From Vombatus ursinus (Eukaryota > Chordata > Mammalia > Diprotodontia > Vombatidae): a stretch of 64,000 bases of DNA. The stretch spans positions 22,365,149 through 22,429,148 of the forward strand of contig NW_020954610.1 in assembly GCF_900497805.2 (NCBI RefSeq), read 5' to 3'. The position numbers and the translations under genes were made by a program. Positions 57,965 through 64,000 of this stretch are shown here, one piece after another. The first letter of the stretch is position 1. Each line of letters starts with the position of its first letter. Under the pieces are notes generated by a model. It did no database searches, was not told the origin of the DNA, and saw only the letters and a program-made list of their open reading frames with translations.

Positions 57965-58882
57965 AAGATGTTATTTTCTTCTATATTTTTGTACCATTTT
58001 TTAACCAGGCTATTGTCTTTTCCTATTTCTTTTGCATCCCTTCTAATTTTTGCCCATTAAGAAAAAAATTTTTAGCTCTTTCAGGATTTCTTGTTGATCT
58101 TGTGTCAAATTTACTCTTTTTTTTCTATTGAGGCTTTAAGTTATTTGAACTTTTCTTTTTCTTTTTTCTTTTCTTCATCTTCTCTGTCACTATAGCAGCT
58201 TTTTGTGGTCAGGTTTATTTTTTGTCATTAGTTGTTCATTTTCTTGTCTATTTCTTGACTTTAAAATTTATGTTGAAGTTTGAATCTGTTCCCAATGGGA
58301 GTGGAGGAGCACTGTCACAAATTTAAGGTTTTGTAGCACTACTCTTTTCAGAGCTAGTTCTGGAGGTTTTAGATTTTGGTGCTTCCAAGTCTGTGTAATC
58401 CAGGAAGAGGTGTGATCATTAATCCTTTGCAACAACAACTGATACTGTTTCTCAGGGTGTCTGATCCCTTGTGGCTGCAAGTGCTCCTCTCTGCTCTCAA
58501 ACTGTTACCCAGAAGTGAATATAAGCGATATAATTGCCAAATTGCCAGTCCTAACTTCCTGGTCATTAGTCTGATTCCCCTTCCCCTCTCTGGTTTGAGA
58601 GTATCTGAAGCTTCTGCTGCTGCTAGGGTAATCTGAAAAACGTAATGTTGGTGTTTCTTCCATGTCCGCTCCTAGGTGATCACACCCTAACAACACAGAT
58701 CTCTCCTTTCAACCTTCTAAAATTTCTTAGGCTGGAAAAAATGTTTCAACCCAACCTTTTTTCATCCCAGTCCTATCAGTATTCTATTTGAAGCATCATT
58801 TTAAAGTTACTTAGAGGGGAATGTTGGGAAAGCTTAGTTTTAATGCTTCCTTTACTCCAGTATTTTGGCTCCACCCTCAGAA

Positions 58883-59324
58883 GTCACCTTTCACATATTT
58901 ACAATAATAGCAGAGACTTATATAGTTCTTAACAGGTTACAAAGTGTTTTTTTCTTCCTCGTATTTCTTATTCATGATATACTTATTAGATCTTAATCAG
59001 TTTTATCCAACTTTCATTACATTTCCTGAAATTCCTTCTCATTTTATATTTGATCTTTTTTCTCTTCTTGAATTATTCTGCATTTTCCTTTATCTGTTGT
59101 TATCTTATTCCAGATTATGTATTACAATTGCCAAGCGTATTTGAATTCACATGCAATGTTTCTAGGTATTGACCACTTATTTATTAGCCTGGAATGTTTT
59201 TCATAGCTTATATATTACATTTATTTGACTTTGTTCTAATACTTTAAAGAAAATACAAGATGTTGTTGATGTGTTTACTCTAACAGACATAGCTAGAATA
59301 GGGTGACAAGGTCTTTTCTTAAGG
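58883..59324. other. No recognisable feature
   Basis: Unique A/T-rich sequence past the L1 5' end; no repeat or gene recognised. Confidence 0.5.
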
Positions 59325-59510
59325 ATGGTGACATTTGTGTGGCCATTTTACTTCAGAGTTCTGCCCTAAATCCTACCTCAGGCAATTATTAGTTATAGGA
59401 CTTTAGATGAGTCACTTAAAATTTCTCATCTTCATTTTCCTTACCTGTAAAATGGTGATAATGATGTTGCAGGGATTTAATGACAGAACATATGGAAACA
59501 TTTGGTATTT
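59325..59510 (+). mobile_element. MIR SINE
   Basis: Contains ACTTTAGATGAGTCACTTAA, TCATTTTCCTTACCTGTAAA, ATGGTGATAATGATGTTGC and TTTAATGACAGAACATATGG, the core and 3' part of MIR. Confidence 0.75.
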
Positions 59511-60378
59511 GTTGTTGCTTTTTTATTATTGTTGCTGTGATGAAGATGATATTTCCAATCTCATACTCATACATCAATCTCAATTGTTTCCAATCTCATA
59601 GCATTTGAGGGTGAGAGGGAAAGAAGTACTCAGACCAAAAGTGCCACTTTTGTGCCTACCTAACTCATACTGCTATGGGAGAAAGTATTCATAATGTCTT
59701 TGACTGACCATTTTTCGCTGCCTCAAAGAAGATTTTGGAATCTCTTGAATCCTATGCAAGGCAACCTCCATAGCATTCTGTCATTCCCCCCCCCAAAAAA
59801 AAGGCTTTATACAAAGGCATCTCCTTATGGCATTGAAGGTAATTGGGACACTGGAAAAATTATACTGGGGCAAATGGTCTCACTCCCAGGCTTCAACATG
59901 CAGGGCAGCTAAAGTTCAGGGAAGCATAAGGGTTTTCTTTTCCCTTCTCCCTTGACCTCAAGCTCTGGCATCAGTGGAGACTGTAGAAGGAATAGAATTA
60001 ACACCCCCCCCCCCCAAAAAAAGCATGCCCCAAATACTTATCCTGACAGAGTTTAGAGTGGTGACCTCTACTTGGGAGCTGAAATCATCATATGCACAGA
60101 CATCACAATTGGCAACTTCAGCTTTGAATCTGAAGCTTTTCCTTCATGGCCACATTCTATTACCTGTCTGTCTTGACCACACCCCAACCACCACATTTGC
60201 ATTACCTTCAAACTATTTTATAATGCAATAGCATAATGCACCAACTTAATGTTGACATATGATGTTCTTGCACGCCATACTATGTATCCTTTATAATTAA
60301 GAAAACATTCTCTTAGTTGTTCAGATCATTAAAATTATTTTGTTTTTTTCCCCCATGTTTCATTTTTATTTTAATTTG
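59511..60378. other. No recognisable feature
   Basis: Unique sequence with two C/A homopolymer junctions (59,786-59,802 and 60,003-60,021). The 72- and 85-residue frames that cross them show no known domain and no splice-site context I trust. Confidence 0.45.
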
Positions 60379-60452
60379 CGTATATATGTATGTGTGTGTG
60401 TGTGTGTGTGTGTGTTTGTGTGTGTGGTGTGTATGTGTGTGCGTGTTTGTGT
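60379..60452 (+). repeat. (TG)n microsatellite
   Basis: TG run with GTTTG, GGTG and ATG interruptions. Confidence 0.95.
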
Positions 60453-60739
60453 GGTCTGTATTATGAGTGGAGACTTTCAAAGCCCTAACCCTGATGAGTG
60501 TAAACCCAGGAAATGGGCACTACTTGATTAGTGAGTACTGGGACTAATCTCTATTGAATATATACTTGTCCCTAAAGCTTCATTAATACTTTAAAACTAT
60601 ACAATATTAATTTGAGTCAAGTGTAGACTCTGATATGTATTACCACTCTTCCAGTTGATCAGGATTGTCTATAACACCTTCCTTAAGAACTAGAATAATG
60701 TTAAAGTAAAAACAACAAGAGAAAAAAAAGTTTCATTAA

Positions 60740-61110
60740 TTAGTGAAAACTTTATGGAGCTTCAGCCACCACTGTTTTCTCCCTTGCAAAGACTTCAAAC
60801 GCATTGCTAGTTAAGTGTCTCATACAAGTCCCCATATGGCTTTGAAATGCTGTTTCAAGGGGATCAGGAAATAATCAGCCCCTTTGAAATTACTTGACTA
60901 GAACTAAATCAGCTCTTGTTCCAATTATGTTAATGAAGCTGCAAAGGAAACTGTTCATTTGGGAATCTTGGTAAAATGTTCAGATATTGATGCTAAAGCA
61001 GCCTTCAGAATGCATGTGTCAGTGTCTTTGAAATCTGTGGATAAATTCCACTTTGTGTGTCTTCAGAGTACAATTGTAGTACGTAAATCTACATGAAATC
61101 AGTTATTTTT
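60740..61110. promoter_or_regulatory. Candidate conserved non-coding element
   Basis: Repeat-free, no open frame, moderate G+C compared with flanks, with motif-like strings CATTAATTAGTGAAAAC, GGCTTTGAAATGCTGTTTC, CCAATTATGTTAATGAAGC, CAGCCTTCAGAATGCATG and GTCTTTGAAATCTGTGG. The near-duplicate CTTTGAAAT occurs three times within 210 bases. This is the sort of sequence found in deeply conserved enhancers, but conservation cannot be judged from one genome. Confidence 0.3.
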
Positions 61111-61387
61111 GATTAGCTTGTGAATAAAATACAAATTTAGAAACTTTAAACTAATGAAAGACTCAAAGGATGTCAAAATTGAGGGGTGAGATATTTGTTC
61201 TGGATAGCACATATGTGATTCTCTCGGATGTCTTCTCTCTTTGTTGGTCAACGTGATACCATTAGCATTATGGGATAAAATACTAAGTGACTTTTTGTTT
61301 CTTTTATGTAAAGAAAGTGTAAGTCATTAAGTTCTTTAGTGAAGCATTTTTTTTCCTATATTTAAATGACATCGTACTTCCACAAGA

Positions 61388-61612
61388 TAGTCACTGTGGC
61401 CCTAGGACCAGAGAGAAATCAGTTTAAGTCCTACTTCTGACACAAATTTTTATGTGATGCTGGATAATTTATTTAGTCCATTAGACTGTGAACTACTTGA
61501 GAGCAAGGACTATCTTGTTGTTTGTTTGTTTGTTTTTTCTCATGTTTTTGTATCCCCAGTCCTTAGCATAGTGTCTGACATGTGATAGGTCCTTAGTAAA
61601 TGCTTGCAGACA
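61388..61612 (+). mobile_element. MIR/L2-type 3' end
   Basis: A weak MIR-like part (CTACTTCTGACACAAATTTT) is followed by the clear L2 3' end: TTAGACTGTGAACTACTTGA, GAGCAAGGACTATCTTG, TTTGTATCCCCAGTCCTTAG, CATAGTGTCTGACATG and TTAGTAAATGCTTG. Confidence 0.75.
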
Positions 61613-62159
61613 AGATTTTACCCGAGCCTACTTGGCAATTCACTTAATCCCGGAATACTCAAGTCGAAGCAATTCTAAAACAACAAATTACAAAGAGTGT
61701 TGTTAATCTCAATTGGTAAGAGTTTTCTCATTTAGTTGTTCCTTATATTTATGAATACACAAGTCCATTAACTATCCCCGTGCCTATAAGAACCTCACTG
61801 TAAGCATCATGATGTCAAATACCGCCTTCTACTTTGATTTCCTACATAAGGCCAAGAAAGAGTTGAATCGCAAAGCTATTGTTTCAGTTACTCTATCCCC
61901 CCATCTTAATGCTTGCCAATAAAAATTCCAGGTGACCAAGTGCAAGGGAAAGAAGAATGATGATTGTAAGTAGGATGTAACACAGTGACTACATGACTTA
62001 AACACTAGAAGTAGAATAAAAGTGTTATCAAAAACAAAACAAAACAAAACATAAGACCAGAAAAATGGGTTAGTCATATTACAAGAGTGAGGGAGTAATT
62101 TCCTGCATGATACTTTAATTTTTATGAAATATAAGAATCAGAAGAAGGCCTTCAATGCA

Positions 62160-62540
62160 TTGGTCTGACAATGTCATTCCCCTGCTAAAGGACCTTAGTG
62201 ACTTCTTGCTAACTCTAGTATTCAAAGCAAAAAAAAAAAAAAAAAAAATCAAGCCAAAACAAAACAAACAGGAAAAAAAAAAGAAAAGCCCTCACTATGG
62301 CTCCAAGCTTTCTTTCCAGAGTCACTTCATACTATTCCTTCTTATAAACTATAATTACTATTCAAACTAATCAATTTACTGTTGCTCATGTAGGAATTTC
62401 TACTTTCTTTCTACAAACTGTCCACCTTTCCTAGGTTACCCTGCCTCAACACTGCTGCCTCATAGAATCCTTAGGTCCCTTCAAGGTTTAGCTCAAGTGA
62501 TAATTCCTCTATGAGTCTGGATTCTCTGGTCTTTGGGAAG
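62160..62540 (+). mobile_element. L2 LINE fragment
   Basis: Matches L2 3' coding/UTR order: CCCCTGCTAAAGGACCTTAG, CTCACTATGGCTCCAAGC, TTTCCAGAGTCACTTCATAC, CATAGAATCCTTAGGTCC, TTCAAGGTTTAGCTCAAG. An A-rich stretch has expanded at 62,230-62,285. Confidence 0.75.
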
Positions 62541-62564
62541 GAAGGTGATGAAAAAACAGGTAGT

Positions 62565-62822
62565 TGGGCAGCTAGGTGATTCAGTATATAGACTGTTGAG
62601 CCTGGAGTCAGGAATATTCTTCTTCATGAGTTCAAATCTGACCTCAGACACCTACTAGCTATGTGACCATGGGCAAGTCACTTAACTCTGCCTCAGTTTC
62701 CTCATCTGTATAATAAACTGGAAAAAGAAATAGCAAACCACTCCAGTATCACTGAAAAGAAAACCCCAAATGAGGTCATGAAGAGTTGAAAGTAACTGCA
62801 AATTGCTGAACAACAACAATAA
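62565..62822 (+). mobile_element. MAR1-like SINE with RTE-type (AAC)n tail
   Basis: The tRNA-like start GGGCAGCTAGGTGATTCAGT is followed by TGGAGTCAGGAATATTCTTC, CTAGCTATGTGACCATGGGC, CTCAGTTTCCTCATCTGTA, CAAACCACTCCAGTATC, AATGAGGTCATGAAGAGTTG and the tail GCTGAACAACAACAATAAAA. The AAC tail and the segment before it resemble the RTE 3' end, implying RTE mobilisation. Confidence 0.85.
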
Positions 62823-63479
62823 AAACAAAATATGTCAATAAAAAATTTTTAAAGAGAAAAATAGGATAATGAGGAAGCACGTTTTGGGAAGGATGATTAG
62901 ACATGTAGATTGGGGCATTTTTATTTTAGTGTCATTGGGATTTCCAGCTAAAACACCCACTTAATAACTGCGTAGCCATAGAAGGCAAAACATTTGTAAT
63001 GTATCTCAGAAGCCAAAGGCCTTCTGAGATGGGTAACTCGTACATAAAAAAAAAAAATCTATTTCCTAGAATATCCAACAAGTGGTCATCTAAGCTCTAA
63101 TTGCAAATATCCTTTGAGGATAAGGATCCCTTATCTCTCATGTTAACTCAATCTAATTTTGACAGTTTTTATTTTTAGAAATTTTTTTTCTGCTAGTAGA
63201 AATGTGTCATTTTGCAACTTCTAGCCTTTTCTCTTTAATTGCTTAGTGCCCAAGAAAATAAGAGGTTCACATCATTTCAAATCCAATGGCCCTTTGACAA
63301 ATCTAATCTCTTTTTCACATAGTCTTTGTGATTATTATGATAATAATTATTATTAGCATTATTATTAATTTATTATATATAGTTCTTCAAAGTTTACAAA
63401 CACTTTTACTCACAACTGTATGAGTTAAGGAGTGCAAATGTTATCACAACACAAATCTTCTGATTCTGTTGGTCAGTTT

Positions 63480-63690
63480 TGTGGTCTACAGCTTAAGAAA
63501 GAGGTTGGTCCTGGAAATTTAGATTTCAGAGTCATCTGCACAGAGATGCTAGCTGAAATTATAGGAGTGAATAAGATTGTCAATCAATCAACAAACATTT
63601 ATTGATTCTGCTGTGTTCCAGAAACTGTAATAGATCCCAGGGATAAAAATAAAGGAATCAAAACAACTATTCTCTTAAGTGGCTTCTATC
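63480..63690 (+). repeat. Ancient repeat pieces (same family as 22.8-28.1 kb)
   Basis: The left piece has AGTCATCTGCACAGAGATGC and AGGAGTGAATAAGATTGTC. The right piece starts again at the family's L2-like opening, CAATCAATCAACAAACATTT, then GGGATAAAAATAAAGGAATC. These are probably two fragments end to end. Confidence 0.45.
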
Positions 63691-64000
63691 CATGAAATTA
63701 AGGGAATAAAGAATATGAAACAGGAGGGTGTAAGCACACTATCAAAGCTTGAAAGGAGCTCTGGGAATATAAGGTCTTACATCAATGTCATTAACTTCAG
63801 CAATTAAAGATGTCAATAACATTTGAGAGAGTTATTTTTGGAAATGTTCATGATTTGAAGCTAGATTTATGAGAGCTATACATTTCATGGTTGGTAAGGA
63901 AAAAAAGTAAAGTTTGATAGTTAAAAGTGACAATGAGCAAAAAAATGAAAATAAAAAGAGCTACTTATTAAGGGAGAATAGTAGGACAAAAAGAACATCA
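63691..64000. other. No recognisable feature
   Basis: Unique A/T-rich sequence to the end of the window. Confidence 0.5.

Larger units (their letters stand above)
52885..58882 (-). mobile_element. Old L1 (minus) hosting a HAL1 and a younger L1
   Basis: Host pieces in order: endonuclease (52,885-53,449; then 54,829-54,890), ORF1 C-terminal domain and RRM (54,900-55,430), coiled coil (55,430-55,654), resumed coiled coil and 5' UTR (57,978-58,882) with a decayed YY1-like start. Both inserts have matching target duplications, so continuity of the host is well supported. Sequence between endonuclease and ORF1 (most of the spacer) is reduced. Confidence 0.8.

Noticed and set aside
59694-60231. 72- and 85-residue frames in unique sequence
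   Set aside because: Both contain homopolymer C/A runs, no recognisable domain, no flanking splice signals or conserved start.
4940-62822. Functional tRNA genes, from tRNA-like box sequences in SINEs
   Set aside because: All have SINE bodies and tails; none folds as an intact cloverleaf by eye with an anticodon arm.

Overview
This window is non-coding, repeat-dense DNA from a marsupial (metatherian) mammal. The evidence is the repeat set: marsupial-type LINE-1 and its ORF1-only derivative HAL1, an RTE-clade LINE, MAR1-like and SINE1-like tRNA-derived SINEs, and older mammal-wide repeats (MIR, L2, L3/CR1, hAT MITEs), plus dinucleotide and tetranucleotide microsatellites. The species cannot be named from sequence alone. 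I found no host protein-coding exon, tRNA, rRNA or CRISPR array. Every protein-like open frame that I could recognise belongs to a LINE.

Layout. 1-2.85 kb is A/T-rich and unassigned (weak LTR-type fossil candidate). 2.85-11.6 kb is a minus-strand L1 mosaic with a HAL1 nested in an L1 5' UTR. 11.6-13.75 kb is mostly unique sequence with one SINE and one ancient repeat. 13.76-22.77 kb holds two minus-strand L1s and one plus-strand L1 inserted into the second. 22.8-28.1 kb is an ancient repeat split by a complete-length RTE LINE, which itself carries a SINE. 28.1-29.1 kb is unique and homeodomain-motif-rich. 29.1-32.0 kb is the most complete HAL1. 32.0-35.2 kb is unique with a large microsatellite. 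35.2-46.9 kb is a stack of SINE pair, L1, L3/CR1, MITE, L1 and HAL1 copies, with a short assembly gap in an ATCT array. 46.9-52.4 kb holds an MIR, MITEs and an old plus-strand L1. 52.4-58.9 kb is an L1 fragment followed by a minus-strand L1 that received both a plus-strand HAL1 and a younger minus-strand L1. 58.9-64 kb is mostly unique sequence with MIR, L2 and MAR1-like copies and a candidate conserved non-coding element.

How the parts relate. L1 supplies the endonuclease/reverse transcriptase that would mobilise HAL1 (ORF1 only) and the poly(A)-tailed SINEs. RTE would mobilise the AAC-tailed MAR1-like SINEs. Target-site duplications (TSDs) fix several insertion orders: RTE into the ancient repeat, HAL1 into an L1 5' UTR, HAL1 and a younger L1 into one older L1, and SINEs into L1, RTE and an older repeat. 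L1 and HAL1 copies that keep a 5' end share a CAAGATGG-like motif close to the start, matching the YY1 position known in eutherian L1. All family assignments are by recognition of motifs and of similarity between copies inside the window; no database search was run, and boundaries are approximate unless a TSD is given.
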